A DNA stretch of 64,000 nucleotides from Ammonifex degensii KC4 (GTDB lineage: Bacteria > Bacillota > Desulfotomaculia > Desulfotomaculales > Ammonificaceae): the NCBI RefSeq assembly GCF_000024605.1, contig NC_013385.1, positions 1,173,501 to 1,237,500 on the forward strand, written 5' to 3'. The position numbers and the translations under genes are program-made. Positions 1-8,750 of this stretch are shown here, piece after piece. The notes below the pieces were generated by a model. The model searched no databases, was not told the origin of the DNA, and was given only the letters and a program-made list of their open reading frames with translations. Within the stretch, counting starts at the first letter, position 1. Each line of letters opens with the position of its first letter.

Positions 1-402
1 CTCGTAGGGTAGATCGGGAACGATCAACCCGTCCACCCCGGCCTCTTTGGCCTGGCGGCAGAACCTTGTCAGACCCCGCTGGAGCACGGGGTTGTAGTAG
101 GTCATGAAGACAAGCGGCAAGTCCGGCAAGCGCTCCCTTAAAGCTTTTGTCATCTCCAGGATGCCGTCAAGCCTTGCTCCTTTGGCCAGGGCCCGGGAGG
201 AGGCGGCCTGAATCACTGGTCCGTCGGCCAGCGGGTCGGAAAAAGGGATCCCTATCTCGACAAGATCAGCACCGGCCTCTACCAGGGCGGGGATGATGGC
301 AGCGGTGGCTTCCAGGCTGGGGTCGCCGGCCGTGACGTACACGATGAGCGCCTTTTGCCCTTTCTCGCGCAAAGAGGAAAAAGTTCGGGCGATGCGGTTC
401 AT
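1..402 (-). CDS. trpA: Tryptophan synthase alpha subunit (partial, runs off window start)
   Basis: The frame starts with ATG at 402 and stays open to base 1, giving about 134 N-terminal residues. TrpA cleaves indole-3-glycerol phosphate and passes indole to TrpB. The visible part has the TIM-barrel start with the catalytic glutamate in [16 protein letters not shown], then MTYYNPVL and [10 protein letters not shown], which holds the catalytic aspartate region. The start overlaps the trpB stop (ATGA at 399-402), so translation is probably coupled. It is the last visible gene of trpEGDCFBA. The C-terminal half lies outside the window. Confidence 0.95.
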   Translation of the reverse strand, partial: MNRIARTFSSLREKGQKALIVYVTAGDPSLEATAAIIPALVEAGADLVEIGIPFSDPLADGPVIQAASSRALAKGARLDGILEMTKALRERLPDLPLVFMTYYNPVLQRGLTRFCRQAKEAGVDGLIVPDLPYE

Positions 403-1586
403 TCCCCCACCCCCTTAGCTTGGGCCACCGTCTCCACGTCCTTGTCACCCCGTCCCGAGAGGTTTACCACCACTACCGCCTCGCGCGGGAGGGAAGGGGC
501 TATCTTTCTGGCCACCGCCAAGGCGTGGGCGCTCTCCAGGGCAGGAAGAATGCCCTCGGTGCGGGAAAGGAGCTCAAAGGCCTCCAAAGCCTCCTCGTCG
601 CTGGCGGTGAGGTAGGTGACCCTTCCCGTTTCCTTAAGATAAGCGTGCTCCGGTCCTACTCCGGGGTAATCTAACCCGGCGGCTATGGAGTGCACCGGAC
701 TTATCTGCCCTTCTTCATCCTGGAGGAGGTAGCTGTAGGAGCCGTGTAGCACCCCGGGTCGACCCCGGCACAAGGTAGCCGCGTGCTCCCCCGGCCCCTC
801 TCCTCTTCCCCCGGCCTCTACCCCGATGAGCTTCACCCCTGGTTCGGCGAGGAAGGGGTAGAAGATCCCCATGGCATTGGAGCCCCCTCCTACACAGGCG
901 ATTATGACGTCGGGGAGCTTGCCGGCCGCCTGCAGGACCTGGCGCCGCGTCTCTTGGCCGATTACGGACTGGAAGTCGCGCACCATCATGGGGTAGGGGT
1001 GAGGGCCGGCCACCGAGCCGATGAGGTAGTAGGTGGTGCGGACGTTGGTCACCCAGTCCCTTATGGCCTCGTTCATAGCGTCCTTGAGGGTACCGCTGCC
1101 TGCGGCGACGGGCACAACTTCGGCACCCAGAAGCTTCATGCGTATCACGTTCAACCGCTGGCGCTCTATGTCCACCGCCCCCATATAGATAACACACTCG
1201 CAGCCCAGCAAAGCTGCTGCCGTGGCAGTGGCCACGCCGTGCTGTCCCGCCCCCGTCTCCGCGATGATGCGCTTCTTCCCCATCCGGCGGGCCAGCAGCG
1301 CCTGCCCTATGGTGTTATTGATCTTGTGCGCCCCAGTGTGATTAAGATCTTCCCGCTTGAGATAGATCCGTGCCCCGCCCAGAGCCTCCGTGAGGCGGGA
1401 GGCATAGTAAAGCGGGGTGGGGCGTCCCACATAGTGGCGCAGGTACCAGGCCAGCTCCCGCCGGAAAGAAGGATCGTCGCACCAGGAGAGATAAGCTTTT
1501 TCCAGCTCCTCCAGGGCCGGCATCAGGGTCTCCGGCACGAAGCGGCCGCCGTAAGGACCGAAGTAACCGCGCTTATCGGGCAACAT
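399..1586 (-). CDS. trpB: Tryptophan synthase beta subunit
   Basis: 395 residues, normal for the family. TrpB joins indole and serine to tryptophan with pyridoxal phosphate in a complex with TrpA. The PLP-lysine motif is in [14 protein letters not shown] near residue 90. The glycine-rich phosphate loop [10 protein letters not shown] is near residue 232, and [11 protein letters not shown] is also present. The ATG start gives the family N-terminus [14 protein letters not shown]. It lies directly after trpF and overlaps trpA by four bases. The sequence shows no anomalies. Confidence 0.98.
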   Translation of the reverse strand: MLPDKRGYFGPYGGRFVPETLMPALEELEKAYLSWCDDPSFRRELAWYLRHYVGRPTPLYYASRLTEALGGARIYLKREDLNHTGAHKINNTIGQALLARRMGKKRIIAETGAGQHGVATATAAALLGCECVIYMGAVDIERQRLNVIRMKLLGAEVVPVAAGSGTLKDAMNEAIRDWVTNVRTTYYLIGSVAGPHPYPMMVRDFQSVIGQETRRQVLQAAGKLPDVIIACVGGGSNAMGIFYPFLAEPGVKLIGVEAGGRGEGPGEHAATLCRGRPGVLHGSYSYLLQDEEGQISPVHSIAAGLDYPGVGPEHAYLKETGRVTYLTASDEEALEAFELLSRTEGILPALESAHALAVARKIAPSLPREAVVVVNLSGRGDKDVETVAQAKGVGE

Positions 1587-1587
1587 C

Positions 1588-2217
1588 TTAAAGGCAAGCC
1601 TCCTTTACCCGGGCGATAAAGGCCCGGATCTTGGCCGGGTCCTTTCGCCCTTTGGTCTCTACGCCGCTGGAAACGTCCACCGCGTAGGGACGGACGATTC
1701 TTATGGCCGGTTCTACGTTCTCCGGGCTAAGTCCCCCCGCCAGGATGACCGGCGCCCGGAAGCTTCTCCCCCGCAGTATCTCCCAGTCGAAGCTTTTTCC
1801 CGTTCCCCCCATCTGCCCTTCCACCTTGGTGTCGAAAAGGTAGGCATCGGCAGGGTATTCTTCTACCCCTGAAAGGTCGTCCGGGGTGGCCACCCGGAAG
1901 GCCTTGATAACGGCCACTCGGGTGAGGGCTTTGAGCTTTTGCAAGTATTCCGGGGTTTCCCGGCCGTGAAGCTGCACTGCCGAAAGCCTCAACTCTTCCA
2001 CCAACTCCCGCACTATCTCCAGGGGAGCATCCACGAACACCCCTACCGCTGCCACGAAGGGCGGGAGGGAGGCTACCACTTCCCGGACCAGGGAGGGAGT
2101 TACCTGCCGGGAGCTGGGGGCAAAGACGAAGCCTAAGGCGTCAGCTCCCGCCTCCACCGCCGCCAGGGCACTCTCCCGGTCTTTGATCCCGCAGATCTTT
2201 ACCCTTACTCGGAACAA
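1588..2217 (-). CDS. trpF: Phosphoribosylanthranilate isomerase
   Basis: 209 residues. It catalyses the Amadori rearrangement of phosphoribosylanthranilate in tryptophan synthesis. The family signature VKICGI is at residues 6-11 with the catalytic cysteine, followed by [28 protein letters not shown] and the C-terminal VDVSSGVE phosphate-binding loop. The only plausible start is TTG at 2217, because ATG is absent and the conserved motif begins six codons later. A GGAGG lies immediately before it, which is unusually close. The gene overlaps the end of trpC by 13 bases, which suggests coupled translation. Confidence 0.96.
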   Translation of the reverse strand: MFRVRVKICGIKDRESALAAVEAGADALGFVFAPSSRQVTPSLVREVVASLPPFVAAVGVFVDAPLEIVRELVEELRLSAVQLHGRETPEYLQKLKALTRVAVIKAFRVATPDDLSGVEEYPADAYLFDTKVEGQMGGTGKSFDWEILRGRSFRAPVILAGGLSPENVEPAIRIVRPYAVDVSSGVETKGRKDPAKIRAFIARVKEACL

Positions 2218-3005
2218 CCTCCTTCCCCTCCTTCGGCCGCGGTTACCAATTCCCTAAGCTTGGCCTCCGGGTCGGGAGCGGCCATGAGGGCCTCGCCGAT
2301 GAGCGCCGCGTCTACTTTCCATTCCCGCAGGCAGGTTAGAGCCAAAGGGGAGGAGATCCCGCTGGCGCTTACCACTACCACTTCCGGCGGGATGAGAGGG
2401 CGCAAGAGGCGCGTGGTCTGCAGGCTTACGCGGAAGGTGGCCAGATCCCGGTTATTTATACCTATGAACTCCGCCCCCACCGCCAGCGCCTTCTGAAGGT
2501 CGTCGCGGGAGTGGACCTCCACCAGGCTGTCCATACCCAAAGAGGCAGCTAACTCTTTTAGCATCCTCAGTTCCTCGGTTCGCAGAAGACGGGCGATCAA
2601 AAGCACCGCGTCAGCTCCCAGAAGCCGGGCCTCGTAGACCTGGTAAGGGTCGAGAACAAACTCCTTATAGAGAAGGGGCAGGTCGATCTCCCAGCGCACG
2701 AGGCGCAAGAAGGCCGGTTTTCCGCCGAAGAAGCGTTCGTCCACCAGCACCGATACCGCTGCCGCCCCTCCCCGCTGGTAAAGCCGGGCTATCTTGACCG
2801 GGTCGGCGTCAGGCCGAATGGGGCCACGGGGAGAAGCCCGCTTGATCTCCGCGATGATCCGCACTTTACCGGGAAAGCGTAAAGCTTGAGCAAAAGGGCG
2901 CGGCGGTGGGGCCAAGTGCAGGGAGGCCTCCAACTGGCTCTGGGGGCAGCGCTTTTTCCTGAGACTAAGCTCAGCCCGCTTATGCGTCAGGATTTTCTCC
3001 AGCAA
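2205..3005 (-). CDS. trpC: Indole-3-glycerol phosphate synthase
   Basis: 266 residues, usual length. It closes the indole ring of carboxyphenylamino-deoxyribulose phosphate. Motifs are IIAEIKRASPRGP (catalytic lysine, residues 50-62), LVDERFFGG, LLYKEFVLDPYQVYEARLLGADAVLLI, LVEVHSRDD, IGINNRDL and SASGI. The start is TTG at 3005, because no ATG precedes the conserved region. The 5' end overlaps trpD by 26 bases. It is a separate protein from TrpF here, not fused as in enteric bacteria. Confidence 0.97.
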   Translation of the reverse strand: MLEKILTHKRAELSLRKKRCPQSQLEASLHLAPPPRPFAQALRFPGKVRIIAEIKRASPRGPIRPDADPVKIARLYQRGGAAAVSVLVDERFFGGKPAFLRLVRWEIDLPLLYKEFVLDPYQVYEARLLGADAVLLIARLLRTEELRMLKELAASLGMDSLVEVHSRDDLQKALAVGAEFIGINNRDLATFRVSLQTTRLLRPLIPPEVVVVSASGISSPLALTCLREWKVDAALIGEALMAAPDPEAKLRELVTAAEGGEGGCSE

Positions 3006-4026
3006 ACTCGGTCACCTGCCGGCAGAAGTTAAGGTACTCTTCCAGTTTGGCCAGGGCCTCTCCCCTCTCCAGGGCCCGGCGGGCCATCTCCACTCCTTCC
3101 TGTAAATCTTCTGCCTTCTCGGCCGCTACCAGGGCCAGGGCAGCATTGAGGACCACGGCGTCGGTCCGAGGTCCCTTCTCCCCCTGCAGGATGGCCCGGG
3201 TGATGGCGGCGTTGTCCTGCGCCGTTCCCCCCCGAAGGTCGGAAAGGCGACAACGGGGGAAGCCGTAATCGGCCGGATCGAACTTCCCCCGCCTTATCTC
3301 CCCTCCCCTCACCTCGGCGTAGAGCACTTCCCCCACCGGCGAGGCCTCATCCATCCCCCCAGCCCCGTGCACCACTAGCGCCCGCTTCGTTCCCAGGGTG
3401 AGCAGCACCTCGGCTACCAGCTCCAGCAAGTCCGGGTGGTAAACCCCTACCACCTGGACCTGGGCCCCGGCGGGGTTGCAGAGCGGCCCCAGGATGTTGA
3501 AGACGGTGCGCACCCCGAGCTCCCGGCGGGGTCCGGCGGCGTGGCGCATGGCCGGGTGGCAGCGGGGGGCGAAGAAGAAGCCGAAGCCCACTTCGTCCAG
3601 GCACCTCCCCGCCAACTCAGGAGGCAGGTCCACCTTGGCCCCCAGGGCCTCCAGGAGATCGGCGCTTCCCGCCCGGCTGGAGACAGAACGGTTGCCGTGT
3701 TTGGCCACCGGGCAGCCGCAGGCCGCCACCACAAAAGCGGCGGTGGTGGAGACGTTAAAAGAACCGGTTCCGTCCCCGCCGGTACCGCAAGTGTCCACCG
3801 TGACAGGATGCCGGGGCTGGTAGCGCAGGGCCCGCTCCCGCATGGCCTGGGCAAATCCAGCCACCTCCGGCACCTTCTCCCCTTTGAGCCTGAGCGCCAT
3901 GAGTAGAGCCCCGATCTGGGCGGGGGTGGCCTTTCCCTCCATAACCACGCCCATTACCTCCCGCGCTTCCTCCAGCGTGAGGTCCTCCTTGCGGGCCAGC
4001 TTGGCCAGAGCTTCTCTTAAAGCCAA
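2980..4026 (-). CDS. trpD: Anthranilate phosphoribosyltransferase
   Basis: 348 residues. It transfers phosphoribose from PRPP to anthranilate. The PRPP/Mg motifs DTCGTGGDGTGSFNVST (near residue 78) and KHGNRSVSSRAGSADLLEALG are clear, followed by FFFAPRCHPAM, RRELGVRTVFNILGPLCNP and VVHGAGGMDE. The start is TTG at 4026. It is not fused to TrpG, which lies just upstream as its own gene. The order E-G-D-C-F-B-A is a compact Gram-positive-type operon. Confidence 0.97.
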   Translation of the reverse strand: MALREALAKLARKEDLTLEEAREVMGVVMEGKATPAQIGALLMALRLKGEKVPEVAGFAQAMRERALRYQPRHPVTVDTCGTGGDGTGSFNVSTTAAFVVAACGCPVAKHGNRSVSSRAGSADLLEALGAKVDLPPELAGRCLDEVGFGFFFAPRCHPAMRHAAGPRRELGVRTVFNILGPLCNPAGAQVQVVGVYHPDLLELVAEVLLTLGTKRALVVHGAGGMDEASPVGEVLYAEVRGGEIRRGKFDPADYGFPRCRLSDLRGGTAQDNAAITRAILQGEKGPRTDAVVLNAALALVAAEKAEDLQEGVEMARRALERGEALAKLEEYLNFCRQVTEFAGENPDA

Positions 4027-4033
4027 AACTCCA

Positions 4034-4615
4034 TCACCCCTTTAAAGCCAGGAAGTTGGCCAAAAGCTCCTTGCCGCACTCGGTGAGGATGGATTCCGGA
4101 TGAAACTGCACCCCCTCTACCGGGTAAAGACGATGTCTTAACCCCATGATCTCTCCCTCCTCCGTCCAGGCGCTCACCTCCAGCTCCGGTGGCACGCTGT
4201 CGGGCGCCACTATCAGTGAGTGGTAGCGGGTGGCGGTGAAGGGGGAAGGTAGGCCCTGAAAGATGGTCCTGCCGTCGTGCAGTATGGGAGAAGTCTTGCC
4301 GTGCATGAGTCTGGATGCCCGGACTATTCTCCCCCCGAAGGCCTGCCCTATGGCCTGGTGCCCCAGGCAGACTCCCAGAATGGGAAGGCGCCCGGTGAAG
4401 TGGCGCACTGCAGCCAGGCTCACCCCCGCCTCGTTGGGGGTGCAGGGGCCGGGGGAAATAACTAGATGAGTGGGCCGCCTGGATTCTATTTCCTCTAAGG
4501 TCAGGGCGTCGTTGCGGTGAACCTCCACTTCCGCTCCCAGTTCGGCAAAGTACTGTACCAGGTTGTAGGTAAAAGAGTCGTAGTTGTCGATCACCAGCAC
4601 GTGGGGCCGCTTCAT
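4034..4615 (-). CDS. trpG: Anthranilate synthase glutamine amidotransferase subunit
   Basis: 193 residues, a class I glutamine amidotransferase supplying ammonia to TrpE. It shows [14 protein letters not shown] at the N-terminus, the oxyanion motif [11 protein letters not shown], the nucleophile elbow [15 protein letters not shown] (catalytic cysteine near residue 82) and the His-Glu pair in VQFHPESIL. It overlaps the trpE end by four bases (ATGA). In some Firmicutes this subunit also serves folate synthesis as PabA. No separate pab genes are visible here, so that remains open. Confidence 0.97.
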   Translation of the reverse strand: MKRPHVLVIDNYDSFTYNLVQYFAELGAEVEVHRNDALTLEEIESRRPTHLVISPGPCTPNEAGVSLAAVRHFTGRLPILGVCLGHQAIGQAFGGRIVRASRLMHGKTSPILHDGRTIFQGLPSPFTATRYHSLIVAPDSVPPELEVSAWTEEGEIMGLRHRLYPVEGVQFHPESILTECGKELLANFLALKG

Positions 4616-6069
4616 CTTCTCTCCTCCTTTCCCAGGGTGGCCAGCAAGGCCCGGGCCTTGGCACAGGTTTCCATAAATTCCCTTTCTGGCTCGGAGTCGG
4701 CCACAATGCCGGCACCGGCCTGCACAAAGACCTTCCCCCGGCAGAAGACCATCGTCCGGATAGTAATGCAGGTGTCGAGGTTGCCGGTGAAGCTCAAGTA
4801 CCCCACGGCTCCGGCGTAGATACCGCGCCGGGTGGGCTCGAGTTCTTCTATCAGCTCCATAGCCTTCACCTTAGGAGCTCCCGTTACCGTACCCGCTGGA
4901 AAAGAAGCCGTGAGGGCTTCGAGGGCCGAAAGCGAGGGAGGAAGCAGGCCCTGCACCTCGGATACCAGGTGCATAACGTGGGAGTATTTCTCTATCCGCA
5001 TGAACTCCGTCACCTTCACCGTTCCCGGCCTAGCTATTCTCCCCACGTCGTTGCGCCCCAGGTCCACCAGCATGAGGTGTTCCGCCCTCTCCTTGGGGTC
5101 TTCCAGAAGCTCCTTCTCCAGTTGGGCATCCTCTTCCGGGCTTCGCCCCCGGGGGCGGGTACCGGCTATGGGACGAGTGGTGACCGTCCTTCCTTCCACG
5201 CGCACCAGCATCTCCGGAGAGGAGCCGGCCACTACCGGCTCACCAAAGTCCAGATAAAAAAGATAGGGGGAGGGATTTATGGCCCTTAACCGCCGGTAAG
5301 CGGCGAAGGGATCAGCCGGGGCAGGGAGCTCGAAGCGTTGGGAGAGCACCACCTGCAAGGCGTCCCCGGCGGCTATGCGCTCTTTGAGGTAGCGGACCGC
5401 CGCGCAGAATGCATCCCGGCTGAAGTTGGAAACCGGAGAGGGAAGGGCAGGAGATTCGGGCACCCCGTACTCACAGGGAAGCGGGCGCTGCAAAAGCTCC
5501 AGAGTCTCTTCTATTTCTTCCGCCGCCCGCCGATATTCCTTTTTCGGGTCGTTGGCCGGTAGGGTGTTAACCACTATGGTAAGCTCCCGGCGCACGTGAT
5601 CAAAAATGAGCACCCGCCGGGTGAAGAGCAGGTAGATGTCAGGAAGGGCGAGATCGTCCACGGCCTTTTCCGGAAGCCTCTCCAGGTGGCGTACCAGGTC
5701 GTAGCCGAAGTAGCCTACCGCCCCGCCGTAGAAGCGGGGAAGGTCGGGCAGGGAAGGTCCCCGGAGCTCTTCCATGAGACGGCTCAGGATCGTGAAGGGG
5801 TTCCCCTCTACCCTTGTCTCTTCTCCCTGCACTATCTCCACTTCTCTCCCCTTGGCCCGGAAGGTGAGGAAGGGACGGAAGCCCAGGAAGCTGTAGCGCC
5901 CCAGGACCTCCCCACCAGTCACGCTCTCCAGCAGGTAGGCCGGGCTTGGGGAAAGCTTCTTATAAGCGCCTATGGGTGTTTCCAGGTCGGCCACCATCCG
6001 CCGGAACACGGGTACCACCCGGTAGCGGCGGCCGAGTTCCCGGTATTCATCCGGCCGGGGTAAAAACAT
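4612..6069 (-). CDS. trpE: Anthranilate synthase component I
   Basis: 485 residues. It converts chorismate plus ammonia to anthranilate and is the first enzyme of the pathway. The N-terminal feedback domain contains [19 protein letters not shown] (Trp-binding type). The chorismate-binding half has [57 protein letters not shown] and the [18 protein letters not shown] stretch. ATG at 6069 follows the sequence GGAGGCGAAAGCAG. It is the first gene after the TRAP-type leader, so the operon is controlled before this start. Confidence 0.97.
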   Translation of the reverse strand: MFLPRPDEYRELGRRYRVVPVFRRMVADLETPIGAYKKLSPSPAYLLESVTGGEVLGRYSFLGFRPFLTFRAKGREVEIVQGEETRVEGNPFTILSRLMEELRGPSLPDLPRFYGGAVGYFGYDLVRHLERLPEKAVDDLALPDIYLLFTRRVLIFDHVRRELTIVVNTLPANDPKKEYRRAAEEIEETLELLQRPLPCEYGVPESPALPSPVSNFSRDAFCAAVRYLKERIAAGDALQVVLSQRFELPAPADPFAAYRRLRAINPSPYLFYLDFGEPVVAGSSPEMLVRVEGRTVTTRPIAGTRPRGRSPEEDAQLEKELLEDPKERAEHLMLVDLGRNDVGRIARPGTVKVTEFMRIEKYSHVMHLVSEVQGLLPPSLSALEALTASFPAGTVTGAPKVKAMELIEELEPTRRGIYAGAVGYLSFTGNLDTCITIRTMVFCRGKVFVQAGAGIVADSEPEREFMETCAKARALLATLGKEERR

Positions 6070-6106
6070 CCTGCTTTCGCCTCCGTTCGCTTAGGGGCCG
6101 GGCTTG

Positions 6107-6150
6107 AAAAAATTAAGGGCCAGCGCGAAGCAGCTCACGCACTGGCCCTT
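6107..6150 (-). terminator. trp attenuator: intrinsic terminator in the trpE leader
   Basis: Read on the minus strand, a 13 bp near-perfect stem (AAGGGCCAGTGCG with CGCGCTGGCCCTT) is followed by AATTTTTT. It lies 38 bases before trpE, where a terminator only makes sense as an attenuator. Its 5' arm can instead pair with AGCTC and CTGGC blocks just upstream (6163-6175), forming a competing antiterminator. Confidence 0.88.
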
Positions 6151-6158
6151 CAAACTTT

Positions 6159-6217
6159 CTCGCCAGGCTCGAGCTCCCCTCGCCTCTACTCGTCTCTTCT
6201 CGTCTCGGTCTCAGCTA
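6159..6217 (-). promoter_or_regulatory. TRAP (MtrB) binding site: eleven (G/T)AG triplets in the trp leader
   Basis: On the minus strand the leader reads TAG then ten GAG triplets. The first ten are separated by exactly 2 or 3 bases; the last, at 6159-6161, is six bases further on. Triplet complements sit at 6215, 6210, 6204, 6199, 6194, 6189, 6184, 6179, 6174, 6168 and 6159. Eleven triplets with 2-3 base spacing is the known target of the 11-mer TRAP ring. The last triplets overlap the antiterminator arm, so bound TRAP should favour the terminator. The mtrB gene itself is not in this window. Confidence 0.85.
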
Positions 6218-6229
6218 AATCATATGCAG

Positions 6230-6258
6230 TTTTAAAGCCAGAGTTTGCCCGTTGGCAA
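6230..6258 (-). promoter_or_regulatory. Candidate trp operon promoter
   Basis: On the minus strand TTGCCA (6253-6258) and TTAAAA (6230-6235) are spaced 17 bases, just upstream of the triplet array. A second -10-like TATGAT (6219-6224) lies closer to the triplets but lacks a -35. This is inferred from consensus only. Confidence 0.4.
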
Positions 6259-6362
6259 GATGCTAACACGACTTACCGGAAAAAGTCAAGTAGTTGCCGC
6301 CTGTGGATCGTGTCAACCTACTGTAGGAGTCTCGAGCCCCACCGTCCCCGGGCCAGGACGAA

Positions 6363-7766
6363 CTACCAAAGAAGATCGATGTTCCGGCTCAAAGCTTTGA
6401 GGGCTCTGGTTAATGATGTTACCGGACCCCGTAGAGCGGGAAGATTATCGAACACCTCACCCGATACTTTCCTTAGCCTCTGCCTCTCTTCCTCAATGGC
6501 TGCCTTATCGATCTCTAAAGCCTTTAAGCCCTCCCTCCATCGGGCTACATATTGCTCCCGCAAGGAAACACCATTCGCCTTCGCCACCCGCAACCGGGCC
6601 ATCCGGTCTACCCCACAAGCACTCCAAGCCATCGGTCGGGATGATAACCGTGCCGAGAAGAGATGACTTACGTGCGCCTCCGCGCTCACCCCTAACTGCG
6701 CCTCCGGGTAAAGCCGGTATGCCGTTATCCCCTCCCAGTTCTGCCGGATGTAACGTCGGCAATCCCGTACCGCTTCCTTCCGTGCAGGACTCGCCGCAGC
6801 TTTGCCTGCCCGCCGCAAAATCGCCTGTACCTTTACCTCATCACCATCCCATAAGGCCGCCCAAATCTCTCTATAACCATCACTATCACGCCCCAAAGCA
6901 GCCACCAGGTACTTGTCCAGGTGAAAAAGATCTAAGACAAAAACGCTCCTCGGTAGAAACTCCAGCCCTTTCTTTATCCACCTGTCTCCGTCACCGCAGA
7001 GATAAATCTGCTCCACAGAAGATAATTCGTACTGCTCCTCGATGTAGCTCAACACCTCGAACCACAGCTCATCCGTATCTGAGTAAAGCCCTCCCAAGTA
7101 ATAAGGCCGCTTGAGTCTGTATCTGTCTTTCCCCACCTTCTCTTTCCCCTCGTGGATGTATACCAGCCGGGGTAAGTACTTCTTTCTGTCCTGACCTGCT
7201 ACGTGGTCTTCATCCGCCTCTACATAAAGAACCTTTACCCGGCGCTTCTCTTTGGGTGGTTCGGGCAGTTCTTCCGGTGTAAAGTTGTGAATCACCCTCT
7301 TCACCGCTTCGCCACTTAGCACAACCTCCCGATTGCCTCTCCCTACCCTCTCGCCACTCTTCCGATAGGAAAGCTCTACCGCTTCTTCTAAGGCTTGTGC
7401 TTTAACCAGAGGATCAACCCGCGCGTGCGGCCCGTAACCTACCAACCGGTCTATTAAGTACGCCCGCTCCCCAGTCTCTTTATGCCGGTAATAGGTCCGC
7501 TTGTAGCTGACCAGACCGAAAAGGGTGAGCACTTCCTTGGGATCATTCCTCCGCACAACTTCCCAGCCAGGCCGCTTTTCCCGGTGCTCCCGTAAATAAG
7601 CGTCTTTTGCCTCCAGAACTTCCCTCAGGATCTCTTGCCCTAAGCTGTCGAGTTCCCGCCGGAGCCTCTCCTGAAAGCTTATAAAATCAATCCCGTTCTC
7701 TAATACCTCAAACGTTAGCTCCGCTACCCTCTGGAACTTCTCCCAAATCTGTTTTATAATCTGCAT
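6363..7766 (-). CDS. ISLre2-family transposase (UPF0236)
   Basis: 467 residues with the family features: an N-terminal LGQEILREVLEAKDAYLREH helix, LVSYKRTYYRHKETGERAYLIDRLVG, VKVLYVEADEDHVAGQ with acidic residues, LCGDGDRWIKKGLEFLPRSVFVLDLFHLDKYL, and a C-terminal SHLFSARLSSRPMAWS segment. The reading frame looks intact. The ribosome binding region GGTGAGG sits inside a perfect 11 bp inverted repeat (7768-7778 and 7824-7834), which would hide it in long read-in transcripts. Confidence 0.88.
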   Translation of the reverse strand: MQIIKQIWEKFQRVAELTFEVLENGIDFISFQERLRRELDSLGQEILREVLEAKDAYLREHREKRPGWEVVRRNDPKEVLTLFGLVSYKRTYYRHKETGERAYLIDRLVGYGPHARVDPLVKAQALEEAVELSYRKSGERVGRGNREVVLSGEAVKRVIHNFTPEELPEPPKEKRRVKVLYVEADEDHVAGQDRKKYLPRLVYIHEGKEKVGKDRYRLKRPYYLGGLYSDTDELWFEVLSYIEEQYELSSVEQIYLCGDGDRWIKKGLEFLPRSVFVLDLFHLDKYLVAALGRDSDGYREIWAALWDGDEVKVQAILRRAGKAAASPARKEAVRDCRRYIRQNWEGITAYRLYPEAQLGVSAEAHVSHLFSARLSSRPMAWSACGVDRMARLRVAKANGVSLREQYVARWREGLKALEIDKAAIEEERQRLRKVSGEVFDNLPALRGPVTSLTRALKALSRNIDLLW

Positions 7767-7767
7767 A

Positions 7768-7834
7768 GAGACCTCACCTCTCTTGAGCAGTTGTTTGAGC
7801 AGCTACTCGTCCGTTGCAAGGACGGTGAGGTCTC
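7768..7834 (-). repeat. 11 bp inverted repeat masking the transposase start
   Basis: GAGACCTCACC at 7768-7778 is perfectly complementary to GGTGAGGTCTC at 7824-7834. The loop is 45 bases. The 3' arm in the mRNA carries the Shine-Dalgarno sequence of the transposase. Many insertion sequences use such hairpins to block translation from external transcripts; the role here is inferred. Confidence 0.55.
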
Positions 7835-7878
7835 TCTTCTTTCTCCCCTTCCTTAGCTCCTGCAAAATTCCTACAGTA

Positions 7879-8563
7879 ACTTTACACTAACGGAAAAAGG
7901 TGCTAAAGCGTGACTGAATTCGAGCACCAAGAAGAGAAGCGTGCCAATGACAAGCAAGATGGCAGTCGTAAGTAAAATGACCAAAAAGATCAAAGCCTGC
8001 GTTATTAAAGGCAGAAACGGCATGGAAAAGGCCGTACCAGAGATTAAGCGGCCAGTGGTAGTCACGCGCCAAGCGTAAGGCAAGGATGAGAGCAAAAAAA
8101 CCTCGACTGTTAAGGTGTAAATGAAGATATAGCGCACCAAGCGCACTACCCCGGCCACATTAACCTGGTTCAAGGATTCGCGAATTAAAATCCGCTCTTT
8201 TAACCCGATTCGGCGTCCTAAGAGGACAGAAAAAATAGCGGCGCTTGTCATTATCCCCAAACCGCCGAACTGGATTAAAGCAAGGATTATCGCTTGACCG
8301 AAAGTAGACCAAAAAGTACCAGTATCCACCACTACCAAGCCAGTTACACAGACAGCAGACGTAGCAGTAAAGAGCGCAGTAAGTAAGCCAGGAGGCTCCC
8401 CACTTTTTGTAGCCCAGGGAGTATTCAGGAGGAGCGTTCCAACAAAAATTAGCCCGGCAAACCCGAAGACCAGCACCTGGGGCGGAGAAAGTCGCCCCAC
8501 TCGGTGCTTCCTATCGTTGCCGGATTGACTTCGGGTCCTAATGAAGTTATCTCCTCCACACAT
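7879..8563 (-). pseudogene. ktrB: Truncated, frameshifted KtrB/TrkH-type potassium transporter
   Basis: The N-terminal 150 residues match KtrB: TLLLNTPWATKSGEPPGLLTALFTATSAVCVTGLVVVDTG, the first selectivity-filter loop, then IILALIQFGGLGIMT and RRIGLKERILIRESLNQ. Near 8072 the match moves to another frame (LWYGLFHAVSAFNNAGFDLFG, the second filter loop). It then returns to the first frame at LTTAILLVIGTLLFLVLEF, with roughly 40 expected residues missing between. It ends at the ISLre2 boundary. The second half is absent. No KtrA partner is nearby. It is clearly dead. Confidence 0.85.
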
Positions 8564-8750
8564 ATGATGAATGGTCGTTGTTCTAAAAATCGTGGAAATT
8601 GAAGGTGGCAGCCCTCAAGCCCTTGTGGTATAACAACCGGAAGGAGGTACCGCCACCAACGTCAGTATACCACAAAGCGGCGGCAATAGTCCTTTCAACA
8701 GCTACCGTTTTCCCTAAACAATTCTGAGCATCCTTCATCTTCTTCAACAG

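Larger units (their letters stand above)
6319..7878 (-). mobile_element. ISLre2-family insertion sequence
   Basis: One transposase gene is bounded by the perfect 10 bp inverted repeat TACTGTAGGA (6319-6328) and TCCTACAGTA (7869-7878). No target duplication is recognisable next to the repeats. The right end directly abuts a truncated ktrB reading frame. No ktrB sequence resumes on the left side, where only about 60 bases separate the element from the trp promoter. A deletion probably accompanied or followed insertion. Confidence 0.8.

Noticed and set aside
783-1619. Long plus-strand open frame opposite trpB, and similar ones opposite many genes.
   Set aside because: Shadows of strongly supported minus-strand genes in GC-rich DNA; no family features or start sites.
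8600-8685. Two interleaved inverted repeats (GGTGGC/GCCACC and TTGTGGTATA/TATACCACAA) upstream of ktrB, considered as a T-box or cyclic-di-AMP riboswitch.
   Set aside because: The GGTACC-containing core is only loosely like a T-box and the conserved cyclic-di-AMP motif blocks are not found. More likely a remnant of a mobile sequence.
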